A stretch of 60,722 nucleotides of DNA from an uncultured Eubacteriales bacterium (lineage in GTDB: Bacteria > Bacillota > Clostridia > Oscillospirales > Acutalibacteraceae). The notes beneath the pieces were generated by a model that saw only the letters and a list, made by a program, of their open reading frames with translations, had not been told where the DNA came from and searched no databases. Position 1 is the first letter of the stretch. Every line of letters starts with the position of its first letter. Below, piece after piece: positions 45,836 to 54,867 of the stretch. The stretch lies in NCBI GenBank assembly GCA_900315285.1, contig OMYO01000015.1, positions 1 through 60,722 of the forward strand, given 5' to 3'. A program made the position numbers and the translations under genes.

Positions 45836-46636
45836 ATGAAAAAATCCTGGAAGATCTGGACGGCAGTCATACTGGTTGTCGTTCTGCTCGTGTGCGGCAA
45901 TGCGGCATGGAGTGGAATTGCCCGCAGCAGGGCGAGAATTCCCGGTAATATGACTGCGGCGGAAAGGGACAAGGGCGTGCAATTTTCTTATGACCCTGCA
46001 TCGCGGACACTCATGGCAAAAGGAGACCAGGACTCCGGCATGTGGATGCTCCCGTTTATTGACGACAATACTGCTACGGGGCAGCAGCTTGCAGCACTCT
46101 GTGCCTCTGGTCCGGAGGTCGCCCATGTGCTGGAGGAATATGTACTCCTCAGTAACCGCGCGGTGGCGTCCGGGAAAATCAAAGATATCCGTTTCACGCG
46201 CCCCGACGGCTCGGTGCAGACCTGGTATTTTGTGTCCTCGTTCCACCGGGTCCGCCGCATGAAGACCATGCCAATCCGTTACGGGGATGGGGGAAAGGTG
46301 ACCCGGGTCGGTGGTTCGGTCTATAGCCACACAGAGCAGGGTCTACTGCGTTCTCTGGACTCCACCCTCACCATGCAGTTTGATGGCAAGGGCAGAATGA
46401 GCAGTATGAAATTGCTTGAGACCTACACCGACCAGGTCGTCTCCTACCGCTATCAATATTTTTATAGGGGAAATTCCACGGCTCCCTTTGCTCTGACGGT
46501 CCAGGGCGGGGTGAAGGACCCGCATAGCGGTGCGGTTTTGAGCTCTAGAGACGAGAAAATACTGCTCTCGTTTACCAATGGGTACATCGCCCAGGTCCGG
46601 ACAGAATCTATGGATTACCGGTTTGCTATGGTATAA
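45836..46636 (+). CDS. Membrane-anchored protein of unknown function, 266 aa
   Basis: Not recognised. An N-terminal anchor or uncleaved signal (residues 8-27, IWTAVILVVVLLVCGNAAW) is followed by a soluble domain. The opening of that domain, QFSYDPASRTLMAKGDQDSG, then a Leu/Ala-rich helix and SGKIKDIRFTRPDGS, parallels the layout of the lipoprotein at 59779 (PTYDPKTKTLNMNSTDDS, then SGKLSKVRYFWTMDD). The two are probably distant paralogues. It interrupts the otherwise conserved cdsA-dxr pair. Confidence 0.75.
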   Translation: MKKSWKIWTAVILVVVLLVCGNAAWSGIARSRARIPGNMTAAERDKGVQFSYDPASRTLMAKGDQDSGMWMLPFIDDNTATGQQLAALCASGPEVAHVLEEYVLLSNRAVASGKIKDIRFTRPDGSVQTWYFVSSFHRVRRMKTMPIRYGDGGKVTRVGGSVYSHTEQGLLRSLDSTLTMQFDGKGRMSSMKLLETYTDQVVSYRYQYFYRGNSTAPFALTVQGGVKDPHSGAVLSSRDEKILLSFTNGYIAQVRTESMDYRFAMV

Positions 46637-46637
46637 T
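46629..46637 (+). promoter_or_regulatory. Extended -10 promoter of dxr
   Basis: TGGTATAAT at 46629-46637 (TG-n-TATAAT), overlapping the end of the preceding gene. There is no good -35, which is typical of extended -10 promoters. 27 bp to the dxr start. Confidence 0.6.
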
Positions 46638-46664
46638 AGACCTTTAGAAAGGACGGCGGTTTCC

Positions 46665-47816
46665 ATGACAAAAAATCTCTGTATCCTAGGCTCCACCGGC
46701 TCTATCGGGACCCAGTCCCTGGACGTTGTGCGGCAGCATGGAATGAAAGTCACTGCGCTGACGGCCAACGGCAGCGTGGATAAAATGGAGGACCAGATCC
46801 GGGAGTTCCACCCGAAGAAGGCGGCCATGCTCAACGACATTGCGGCCCGGGACCTGAAGACCCGGGTGGCCGACACCGACACGGAGGTGCTGTCCGGCGT
46901 AGAGGGCATCTGTGAATGTGCCACCGACCCGGCCTGTGACACAGTGCTGAACTCCATTGTAGGCATTGCCGGCCTGCTTCCGACCCTGGACGCCATTGGG
47001 GCGGGGATGACCATAGCACTTGCCAATAAGGAAACTCTGGTTACCGGCGGACAGCTGGTCACCCAGGCAGCCAGGAAGAACCACGTCACCATCTATCCGG
47101 TGGACAGCGAACACTCGGCCATCTTCCAGAGCCTTCAGGCCGCCCCGCCGGAGCGCCGGCTCAAGAAGATCATCCTCACCGCATCCGGCGGCCCGTTTTT
47201 CGGCAAGACCCGGGACGAGCTGGAGGGCGTCACGGTCAAGGAGGCCCTGAACCATCCAAATTGGAGCATGGGCGCCAAAATAACCATCGACTCCGCCACC
47301 ATGATGAACAAGGGTCTCGAAATCATGGAGGCCTGCTGGCTCTTCGACGTCCCGGAGGACAAAATCCAGGTGGTGGTCCACCGGGAGAGCATCCTTCACA
47401 GTGCTGTCGTGTTTGACGACAACGCCGTCATCGGCGAACTGGGACTGCCGGATATGCGCATTCCCATCCAATATGCTCTGACCTACCCGGACCGTCTTCC
47501 CTCTCCCACCGGAGAACTGGACCTCGCGGAACTGGGTAGCATGACATTCTATAAACCGGACACCGATACATTTACCTGCATTGAGACCTGCCGGGAGGCC
47601 ATGCGCCGGGGCGGTCTCTACCCCACGGCGGCCAACTCCGCCAACGAACAGGCCAATCTCCTGTTCCGCCAGGGAAAAATCCATTTTCTGCAGATCGGCG
47701 AGCTCGTGGCCGAGGCCATGGACGCCTGCGAGAACACCATAGACTTCAACCTTGCCGACGTCATGGACACAGACCATGCCGCAAGGGAGTATGTCACCCA
47801 GCTTGTTGAGAGGTGA
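46665..47816 (+). CDS. dxr: 1-deoxy-D-xylulose-5-phosphate reductoisomerase
   Basis: Second step of the MEP isoprenoid pathway. 383 aa: NADPH site LGSTGSIGTQSLDVV (residues 7-21), ALANKETLVTGG, PVDSEHSAIFQSL, LTASGGPFFGKTRDEL, WSMGAKITIDSATMMNKGLE. ATG at 46665 (GGACGG upstream) is chosen over in-frame starts further up that lie in the preceding gene. Its stop (47814-47816) is in the same frame as rseP, six bases before the proposed rseP start. Confidence 0.96.
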   Translation: MTKNLCILGSTGSIGTQSLDVVRQHGMKVTALTANGSVDKMEDQIREFHPKKAAMLNDIAARDLKTRVADTDTEVLSGVEGICECATDPACDTVLNSIVGIAGLLPTLDAIGAGMTIALANKETLVTGGQLVTQAARKNHVTIYPVDSEHSAIFQSLQAAPPERRLKKIILTASGGPFFGKTRDELEGVTVKEALNHPNWSMGAKITIDSATMMNKGLEIMEACWLFDVPEDKIQVVVHRESILHSAVVFDDNAVIGELGLPDMRIPIQYALTYPDRLPSPTGELDLAELGSMTFYKPDTDTFTCIETCREAMRRGGLYPTAANSANEQANLLFRQGKIHFLQIGELVAEAMDACENTIDFNLADVMDTDHAAREYVTQLVER

Positions 47817-47822
47817 GCACCC

Positions 47823-48824
47823 ATCAGCATCCTCATATCCATCCTGTTTTTCGGTCTTCTCATCCTGACCCACGAGGCCGGACACTTTTCCTTTGCGAAA
47901 CTGTTTGACGTCAAAGTCAACGAGTTCTCCGTGGGAATGGGGCCAAAGCTTCTCCAGAAGAAGGGGAAGGAGACCACTTATTCCCTCCGTCTTCTGCCCA
48001 TCGGCGGGTATGTGGCCATGGAGGGGGAGCAGACTGACAGCGAAGACCCCCGGTCCTTCCGGGCAAAACCGCCGTGGCAGAAGGGAATTATCATTCTTGC
48101 CGGTGCCACGGTGAATCTGCTGACCGGTGTGCTGCTCATCACCATTCTGCTGTCTCAGCAGACGCTAATCTCTACACCTGTTGTGAAACAGGTCTCTCCC
48201 GGCAGCGCTTCCGCTGTGCAGGGGCTCCAGGCGGGAGACCGCATTGTCTCAGTGGACAACCACCGTGTTTTCACGGCGCTGGACGCCAGCTACTATATGG
48301 GCTCGAATCCGGACAGAACCGTAAACCTGATGGTTCGCCGTGCCGGCGGAGACACACTGATCGCCGACTACCGGGTGCCGGAAAAATTTGACTTCAAAGT
48401 CGCCGGTGTGAAGCCCACCTTTGGCACCGTCTCCAAGTATGCCTGGCTGAATTCGGCCTCCATGGCCCGGGTGGTCTGGGACAGCCTGGGAGGGCTCATC
48501 AAGGGACAGTACAGTATCCGAGACCTCTCCGGACCCATCGGCACCATTCAAATCATGTCAGACACCACAAAGGGTGCCCTGAAGAGCGCCGACTGGTACT
48601 ATCTTCTTGAGCTCTGGGCGCTGCTGGCCATCAATATCGGTGTATTCAATCTGATTCCGTTCCCGGCACTGGACGGGGGCCAGTTCTTCTTTATTATTCT
48701 CGAGGGCATCCGCAGAAAGCCGGTGCCGGAAAATGTGCAGGCCGCCTTCAACAGCATCGGCATGAGCCTTCTTTTCCTGCTGATGATCGTGGTCACAGTC
48801 AGTGATATTGCGAAACTAACATAG
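47823..48824 (+). CDS. rseP: Site-2 protease RseP/RasP, apparent AUC start
   Basis: Intramembrane zinc metalloprotease that cuts anti-sigma factors and signal peptide remnants. The active site HEAGH and the first membrane helix (ISILISILFFGLLIL) lie upstream of the first ATG in frame (47931). The second metal site is NLIPFPALDGGQ, and a PDZ domain sits between (PGSASAVQGLQAGDRIVSVD). ATC at 47823 is exactly at the family start position, 16 codons before the active-site His, with GAGAGGTGAG at 47809-47817 as Shine-Dalgarno. No ATG, GTG or TTG is in frame between the dxr stop and HEAGH. 333 aa from ATC, the normal length. Confidence 0.88.
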   Translation: MSILISILFFGLLILTHEAGHFSFAKLFDVKVNEFSVGMGPKLLQKKGKETTYSLRLLPIGGYVAMEGEQTDSEDPRSFRAKPPWQKGIIILAGATVNLLTGVLLITILLSQQTLISTPVVKQVSPGSASAVQGLQAGDRIVSVDNHRVFTALDASYYMGSNPDRTVNLMVRRAGGDTLIADYRVPEKFDFKVAGVKPTFGTVSKYAWLNSASMARVVWDSLGGLIKGQYSIRDLSGPIGTIQIMSDTTKGALKSADWYYLLELWALLAINIGVFNLIPFPALDGGQFFFIILEGIRRKPVPENVQAAFNSIGMSLLFLLMIVVTVSDIAKLT

Positions 48825-48849
48825 GGTTATCCATCTCGGAGGCATCAAT

Positions 48850-49902
48850 ATGGAAACAAGAAAATCCCGCAGAGTACAGGTCGGTGAAAATCTCTTTATC
48901 GGAGGCGACGCCCCTGTCGTCGTCCAATCTATGCTCAACGCGCCCCAGGGCGACATTGAGGCAAATGTACAGCAGGCCAGAGAACTCTCGGCGGCCGGAT
49001 GTCAGCTCATCCGCCTCTCCGTGACTCACCACACCGACATTGACACCATCCGTGCTTTAAAAGAGGCTGTCAAGGTGCCACTGGTGGCGGATATCCAAAT
49101 GAACTATGAGCTCGCCCTGGAGTCCATCGACGCGGGCATTGACAAAATTAGAATCAACCCTCGCTACATCGGCGGACCGGACAAGGTCCGTGAGGTGGCG
49201 GATAAATGCAAAGAGCACCACATTCCCATCCGCGTCGGTGTCAATTCCGGCTCCGTGGAGAAGGAACTCCTGAAAAAGTACGGCGGTGTGACACCGGAGG
49301 CCATGGCGGAGAGCGCCATGAACAGTGTGCGCATCCTTGAGAACGCCGACTTCCATGACATTGTCATCTCCATCAAGTCGTCGGATATCCGCACCATGAT
49401 CGCGGCATACCGCATTGTCGCAAAAGAGTGCGACTATCCGCTGCACCTCGGAGTCACCGAGGCCGGAACGGAGAAGATGGGCCGAATCAAGTCGGCCATT
49501 GGAATCGGTTCACTGCTGGCGGACGGAATAGGGGACACTATCCGGGTCTCTCTGGCAGATGAACCTGTCAAGGAAATTGACGCTGCCTTTGACATCCTGA
49601 AGGCTCTTGACCTGGTACCCGACGCACCGCAGCTTGTGGCCTGCCCCACCTGCGGACGCACCCAGATCGACCTTATCGGAATTGCCAATGAGGTGGAAGA
49701 GCGCTTAAAGGACGTCCATAAGCCCATCCGTGTGGCCGTCATGGGCTGCCCGGTCAATGGCCCCGGAGAGGCCTCAAATGCCGACATCGGTATTGCCGGC
49801 GGAAACGGCGTCGGACTGCTCTTCAAGAAGGGCGAAATCATCAAGAAGGTACCGGAGGAGGAACTCGTCGACGAGCTCTTCCGTGAGATAGAAAGGCTGT
49901 AA
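48850..49902 (+). CDS. ispG: (E)-4-hydroxy-3-methylbut-2-enyl-diphosphate synthase
   Basis: Iron-sulfur enzyme of the MEP pathway. 350 aa with PVVVQSMLNAPQGDIEANV at the start, RINPRYIGG, GVNSGSVEKELLKKYG, and the cluster cysteines in ACPTCGRTQIDL and MGCPVNGPGEASNADIGIAG. TCGGAGG precedes the ATG. It follows rseP in the order shared by most Clostridia and ends 6 bp before polC. Confidence 0.96.
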   Translation: METRKSRRVQVGENLFIGGDAPVVVQSMLNAPQGDIEANVQQARELSAAGCQLIRLSVTHHTDIDTIRALKEAVKVPLVADIQMNYELALESIDAGIDKIRINPRYIGGPDKVREVADKCKEHHIPIRVGVNSGSVEKELLKKYGGVTPEAMAESAMNSVRILENADFHDIVISIKSSDIRTMIAAYRIVAKECDYPLHLGVTEAGTEKMGRIKSAIGIGSLLADGIGDTIRVSLADEPVKEIDAAFDILKALDLVPDAPQLVACPTCGRTQIDLIGIANEVEERLKDVHKPIRVAVMGCPVNGPGEASNADIGIAGGNGVGLLFKKGEIIKKVPEEELVDELFREIERL

Positions 49903-49908
49903 GCAGAA

Positions 49909-52900
49909 TTGTCAGAACCCAAAAGATTTTCGGAAGTGTTTGATTATCCGCCGGAATCCTCTTTTTCGGAGGCCCTGCTGAACGCGGAAGTCCTCGGCAT
50001 GAGGGTGCACATGGAGGATCGCTCTCTGTGTATTCAACTGGGCGCATCGCAGCAGATTCCGGAGGACGATCTTGTCTCCTTTGAACACATGCTGAAAAAG
50101 GATTGCCAGCTCCACCATGTCCGCGTGGAAGTGGGATACCCGGAGGGTGAGGAGACCGTTCTCCCGCCGGAGGAGCGCCCTTTTATCCCTCCGCAGGATG
50201 ACGACGACGCCATCCCTATGGTGGATGACGCCGACGCACCGCCGCCCAGTGACGAGGATTTGCCAGAGGCAGAACCGGTGGCCCCAGAAGGGACATATCC
50301 CATGGAATTGCTTCCCAAGGCCATAGAGAAACTGAAAATCAGAGTTCCTGCCTCCAACGGCTTTCTTCGCGGCAGCACAGCGGAGCAGAACGGGGACACC
50401 CTCACCATCAACCTGACCCATGGCGGCGGAAGCATCCTGGAGAGCAAGGGCGCCGCGCAGGCTCTGGAGAAAATCATTCTGGAACAGACCGGCATCTCGC
50501 TCCATGTGGTGTTCGGCGGCGTTCTGAAGGTCGAGGTCGACGGCGAGGCCATGCAGAAAATCCAGCGACAGGGTGACAAGAAAGCAAAGGAGAGCCGAAA
50601 GTCGGAGGGGGAGAAGAAGAAGGCAAATCGCCCCCACAAAATCATACCCGGACTGCCCCTTTATCTGGAGACGGCAAAGGTCATCTATGGCAAGGGCATC
50701 CGCAAACGGCCCAAGCCAATTAAGGATGTCCACGTGGACGACGGAGAGGTCTCCGTCTGGGGCGATGTCTTCGACCTGGAAATCCGGGACACCCGGGACG
50801 GCCGCAGCAAGATCATCTCCTTCGACATCACGGACTATACCTACTCCTACACGGTCAAGCTCTTTGGCCGGAACAATGAGGTGTCAGACCTTTGTGGAAA
50901 GCTCAAAGATGGCATTACCGTCATGGTCCGGGGCACCGTACAGAACGACAGCTACCGGCATGAATATGTCATTGATATAGGACGCAACGGGTCCATCGCC
51001 ACCGTGGACAAGATTCCGCGCATGGATGACTACGACGGAATGAAGCGCGTGGAACTCCACATGCATAGCAACATGTCCATGATGGACGCCATGACCGACG
51101 CCGGAGAGCTCGTCTCCCGGGCGGCCGCATGGGGGCACCGGGCTGTGGCCATTACGGATCACGGCGTGCTGCAGGGCTACCCGGCTGCGTTCAAGGCATC
51201 TGGCAAGACTGGAATCAAAGTCATTTACGGCGTAGAGTCCTATGTCTACGATGATGTCCGGGAGGGCGCCCCAAAGGAGTGGGAGGACATCAAGGAGAGC
51301 CTCCGGAACAAGGAATCGTTTACCTATCATCAGATCATTCTGGTCATGAACAACGTGGGTCTCAAGAACCTGTACGGGCTTGTCTCCCGCGCCCATACAC
51401 AGCACTTTTATAAGAAACCAATTACTCTGAAGTCCGACCTCGCCGCCAACCGGGAGGGCCTTCTCGTGGGCTCCGCCTGCTCCGCCGGTGAGCTGTACCG
51501 CGCCATTCTGGACGGGGAGAGCGACGAGCGCATCCAGGAGATCGTGGACTTCTACGACTACATGGAAATCCAGCCCAAGGGAAACAACGGCTTCCTGCTC
51601 CGCCCCTATAAGGTCAAAGTCAAGGGGACGAAGGAGACGACCATGATGCCGCCGCGCTTCAGCAGCGAGAAGGAACTGGAGGACATCAACCGCCGCATCC
51701 TCTCTCTGGCCGACGCCGCCGGAAAAATGACGGTCGCCACCTGTGACGTCCACTTCATTGACCCCGAGTGTGCCAAGTACCGCGCCATCATCATGGCGGG
51801 CCAGGGCTTCACCGACGCGGACAACCAGCCGCCGCTCTACCTGCACACGACGCAGGAAATGCTCGACGAGTTCTCCTATCTGGGTGAGGAGCGGGCAAAA
51901 GAGGTTGTCATTGAGAATCCGAATCGTATTGCGGACCTGGTGGAGCGCATCCGGCCAGTGCCGAACGGCTCGTTCCCACCCTCCATCGAGGGGTCGGAGG
52001 AACAGCTCCAGACCATCTGCTGGAACCGGGCCAAGGAGCTCTATGGTGACCCGAAGAACAACAATGAGGTCCCGGAGTATGTCTCCAAGCGGCTTTCCAA
52101 GGAGCTGGACTCCATCATCAAGAACGGATTCGCCGTACTCTACATGATTGCCCAGAAACTCGTGGCAAACTCCGAGGAGCATGGCTACCACGTCGGATCC
52201 CGAGGATCGGTCGGGTCGTCGTTTGTTGCCCATATGTCCGGTATCTCGGAGGTCAACCCGTTGGTGCCCCATTATCGCTGCACTAATCCAGAGTGCCACC
52301 ACAGTGAGTTCTTTATGAAGGGCGAATACGGTTCCGGTTACGACCTGGAGCCCAAAGCCTGCCCAGAGTGTGGGACCATGATGTGGCGGGACGGCCACGA
52401 CATCCCGTTTGAGACGTTCCTCGGATTCCACGGAGATAAATCGCCCGATATCGACCTGAACTTCGCCGGTGAGTACCAGCGCAATGCCCACCTCTACACG
52501 GTGGAGCTCTTCGGCGAGGACCATGTGTTCAAGGCCGGTACGGTGGCAACGGTGGCGGACAAGACCGCCTATGGCTACGTGCGGAAATATCTCGACGAGA
52601 AGGGCTTGAACTACAATAACGCCGAAATCAACCGCCTGACTCTCGGCTGCGCCGGCGTCAAGCGTACCACCGGGCAACACCCGGGCGGCATGGTCGTTGT
52701 GCCCAATGCCTACGATGTCACGGACTTCACGCCGGTCCAGTACCCCTCCGACGACCCGGACAAGGGTATGAAGACGACGCACTTCGACTTCCATTTCCTG
52801 CACGACACTATTCTGAAGCTTGACAACCTCGGACACGATGTCCCGACCATGTTCCACTACCTGGAACGCATGACCCCGGTACACGACGTCATGCAAATTG

Positions 52901-53907
52901 ACCTCACGGACAAGAGCCTCTATAAGCTGTTCACCAGCCCGGAGCCTCTGGGTGTCACCGAGGAGGATATTGACTGTCCCACCGGTACGCTCTCCATCCC
53001 AGAGATGGGTACAAACTTTGTCTTAGGCATGCTCGTGGAGTGCCAGCCGAAGAACTTCTCAGACCTGCTCCAGATTTCCGGTCTGTCCCACGGTACCGAC
53101 GTATGGCTCGGCAATGCGCAGGAGCTCATCCACAACGGCACCTGCACCATTTCTGAGGTTATCGGAACCCGAGACAATATCATGACCGGGCTCATCCACT
53201 ATGGACTGGAGCCGGACATGGCCTTCAAGATCATGGAGATCGTCCGTAAGGGCAACGCCACCCGGCTTCTCACCGAGGACCATATCAAGGCCATGAAGGA
53301 CTGCAATGTGCCCCAGTGGTACATTGACTCCTGCTTCAAGATCAAATACATGTTCCCGAAGGCCCACGCGGCGGCCTATGTCTCTGCAGCCCTTCGCCTC
53401 TGCTACTTCAAGCTCTATTATCCGGAGGAGTACTACGCCACGTTCCTGACCGTCCGCGGTGAGGATTTAAGCGCCAAGGCCATTCTGAGCGGCATGGACT
53501 ACGTCAAGAACCGCCGCCAGGAAATCCGCGAGCTGGGCCGCGATGCCTCCGCCAAGGACAAGAGTGAGGAGACCGGTCTCCACGTGGTTCAGGAAATGCT
53601 GGCCCGGGGCATTGAGTTCCTGCCAGTTGACCTGTACAAGTCGAAGGGCACGACCTACACCATTGAGGAGGAGGACGGCCATAAGAAGATCCGTCTGGCC
53701 TTCTCTTCTATTGACGGCCTCGGCGAGTCCGCCGCCAATGCGCTGGAAAAAGCCCGGGACGATGGAGAAGGGGAGTACATTTCCCGTGACGACATTCAGC
53801 GCCGCGCCGGAATCTCCAGCGCCATCATCACCAAGCTGGATGAGCTGGGCGCCCTGGATGGCATTCCCGACAGTTCCCAGATGAGCCTGTTCGACATCGG
53901 CTTCTGA
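49909..53907 (+). CDS. polC: DNA polymerase III alpha subunit PolC without the exonuclease insert
   Basis: Main replicative polymerase of low-GC-type Gram-positives. 1332 aa from TTG 49909; the usual length is near 1430-1450. Visible parts: N-terminal domain with an acidic linker (about 85-125), OB fold (about 265-370), PHP domain (ELHMHSNMSMMDAM about 381, AITDHGVLQGYP, VIYGVES), zinc cysteines (CTNPECH ... CPECG, about 795-825), polymerase catalytic SPDIDLNFAGEYQ (about 848) and tandem HhH. In PolC the DEDD 3'-5' exonuclease is inserted right after the GVE motif of PHP. Here only about 35 residues (440-475) separate GVES from HQIILVMNN, and no FDVETTG-type motif occurs anywhere. Confidence 0.95.
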   Translation: MSEPKRFSEVFDYPPESSFSEALLNAEVLGMRVHMEDRSLCIQLGASQQIPEDDLVSFEHMLKKDCQLHHVRVEVGYPEGEETVLPPEERPFIPPQDDDDAIPMVDDADAPPPSDEDLPEAEPVAPEGTYPMELLPKAIEKLKIRVPASNGFLRGSTAEQNGDTLTINLTHGGGSILESKGAAQALEKIILEQTGISLHVVFGGVLKVEVDGEAMQKIQRQGDKKAKESRKSEGEKKKANRPHKIIPGLPLYLETAKVIYGKGIRKRPKPIKDVHVDDGEVSVWGDVFDLEIRDTRDGRSKIISFDITDYTYSYTVKLFGRNNEVSDLCGKLKDGITVMVRGTVQNDSYRHEYVIDIGRNGSIATVDKIPRMDDYDGMKRVELHMHSNMSMMDAMTDAGELVSRAAAWGHRAVAITDHGVLQGYPAAFKASGKTGIKVIYGVESYVYDDVREGAPKEWEDIKESLRNKESFTYHQIILVMNNVGLKNLYGLVSRAHTQHFYKKPITLKSDLAANREGLLVGSACSAGELYRAILDGESDERIQEIVDFYDYMEIQPKGNNGFLLRPYKVKVKGTKETTMMPPRFSSEKELEDINRRILSLADAAGKMTVATCDVHFIDPECAKYRAIIMAGQGFTDADNQPPLYLHTTQEMLDEFSYLGEERAKEVVIENPNRIADLVERIRPVPNGSFPPSIEGSEEQLQTICWNRAKELYGDPKNNNEVPEYVSKRLSKELDSIIKNGFAVLYMIAQKLVANSEEHGYHVGSRGSVGSSFVAHMSGISEVNPLVPHYRCTNPECHHSEFFMKGEYGSGYDLEPKACPECGTMMWRDGHDIPFETFLGFHGDKSPDIDLNFAGEYQRNAHLYTVELFGEDHVFKAGTVATVADKTAYGYVRKYLDEKGLNYNNAEINRLTLGCAGVKRTTGQHPGGMVVVPNAYDVTDFTPVQYPSDDPDKGMKTTHFDFHFLHDTILKLDNLGHDVPTMFHYLERMTPVHDVMQIDLTDKSLYKLFTSPEPLGVTEEDIDCPTGTLSIPEMGTNFVLGMLVECQPKNFSDLLQISGLSHGTDVWLGNAQELIHNGTCTISEVIGTRDNIMTGLIHYGLEPDMAFKIMEIVRKGNATRLLTEDHIKAMKDCNVPQWYIDSCFKIKYMFPKAHAAAYVSAALRLCYFKLYYPEEYYATFLTVRGEDLSAKAILSGMDYVKNRRQEIRELGRDASAKDKSEETGLHVVQEMLARGIEFLPVDLYKSKGTTYTIEEEDGHKKIRLAFSSIDGLGESAANALEKARDDGEGEYISRDDIQRRAGISSAIITKLDELGALDGIPDSSQMSLFDIGF

Positions 53908-53929
53908 CGGCAATAAGCAATAAGATTAT

Positions 53930-53974
53930 ACAGGTGTATTGTGGAATATGTATCCGCGATGCACCTGTTTTTAT
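53930..53974 (+). terminator. Terminator after polC
   Basis: ACAGGTG at 53930-53936 pairs with CACCTGT at 53962-53968, with inner pairing in a long loop, followed by TTTTATT. Confidence 0.75.
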
Positions 53975-54002
53975 TGCGCAGGTACCCCCGACGTGCTAAA
54001 AT
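53974..54002 (+). promoter_or_regulatory. Promoter of the Nudix gene
   Basis: TTGCGC at 53974-53979, 17-bp spacer, TAAAAT at 53997-54002, 49 bp before the ATG. Confidence 0.65.
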
Positions 54003-54050
54003 AGTGCCAAGTTTTCATTCACGTGCGTAGGCACGACTCGGAGGTTGTTT

Positions 54051-54767
54051 ATGCTCGGCAGATATGTCAGAGTAAAAGTGACCGCTCCGATCTTTTCAAA
54101 AAACGAGGCTGAGGGCTTCACCTATGAACTGAATTTTGGGGAATTTCGGAACGTCACTGCACGCTCAAAGAACAAGTATTTCGCCTTTATCATGGGAATC
54201 AAGAGACCAGTCCGGGTCTTTGACGGCATTGTTATTGCCTCTCTCATGAAGGACGGGCGCACGTACTATGTGGTATCTCCCAAGAGCCGCAAGTACATCA
54301 TCCATGACGTGAAAAAGGCCACGGCCTTTTTCCAGCCGGACAGCATCCGCTGCTACTATGAGCGCTCCTGCGGCGCTGTGGTCCAGCGGACCATCAACGG
54401 GCAGAAACAGTTTCTGCTCATCAAAAACAAGAGAAGTGCCCACTGGAGCTTTCCAAAGGGCCACATGGAAGAGGGGGAGACCCGGGAGGAGACCGCCAAG
54501 CGCGAGGTCCTCGAGGAGACCGGAATCCATATCAAGATCATTCCGGGCTTTCAGGAGTCCTCCACTTACATGATCCAGAACCGCATCAACAAGACGGTCA
54601 TCATCTTTGCCGCCACGACCGGCGACCGGAAGACCGTGAACCAGGAATCGGAAATTGAGGCCTCGGAGTGGCTGCCCTATGAGGAGGCCGTCCACCGGCT
54701 GAAATTTGAAAATGACCGGAAGATCCTCCGGTCCGCATACCATTTTCTGAAGAAGAAAGGCCGTTAA
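54051..54767 (+). CDS. Nudix hydrolase with extra N-terminal domain
   Basis: 238 aa. The C-terminal half is a Nudix hydrolase: SAHWSFPKGHMEEGETREET and AKREVLEETGIHI match the G-x5-E-x7-REUxEExGU box (about residues 138-160). The first 100 residues form an unidentified beta-rich domain (RVKVTAPIFSKNEAEGFTYE, VRVFDGIVIASL) typical of a Clostridia-type fusion whose role I do not know. ATG at 54051 follows CGGAGG. The substrate, a nucleoside diphosphate derivative in general, is not predictable. Confidence 0.9.
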   Translation: MLGRYVRVKVTAPIFSKNEAEGFTYELNFGEFRNVTARSKNKYFAFIMGIKRPVRVFDGIVIASLMKDGRTYYVVSPKSRKYIIHDVKKATAFFQPDSIRCYYERSCGAVVQRTINGQKQFLLIKNKRSAHWSFPKGHMEEGETREETAKREVLEETGIHIKIIPGFQESSTYMIQNRINKTVIIFAATTGDRKTVNQESEIEASEWLPYEEAVHRLKFENDRKILRSAYHFLKKKGR

Positions 54768-54796
54768 CGGAACACAGACCGTTTTCGGACTGCAAA

Positions 54797-54838
54797 AGCC
54801 CTCTCATGTTTGGACAAATTGCTCTGCATGAGGGGGCT
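54797..54838 (+). terminator. Hairpin after the Nudix gene
   Basis: AGCCCTCTCATG at 54797-54808 pairs with CATGAGGGGGCT at 54827-54838 (11 of 12), but without a clear T tract. It overlaps a candidate promoter (TTGCTC 54819-54824, 17 bp, TAATAA 54842-54847) for the next gene. Confidence 0.5.
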
Positions 54839-54867
54839 ATCTAATAATATGCTCAAGGAGGGGTTCC

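Noticed and set aside
46665..48824. A single Dxr-RseP fusion by TGA read-through, as both lie in the same frame.
   Set aside because: Both proteins have complete, normal termini around the stop. A ribosome site overlaps it, and no selenocysteine-type or read-through signal is evident. Separate initiation at ATC is simpler, although it is not proven.
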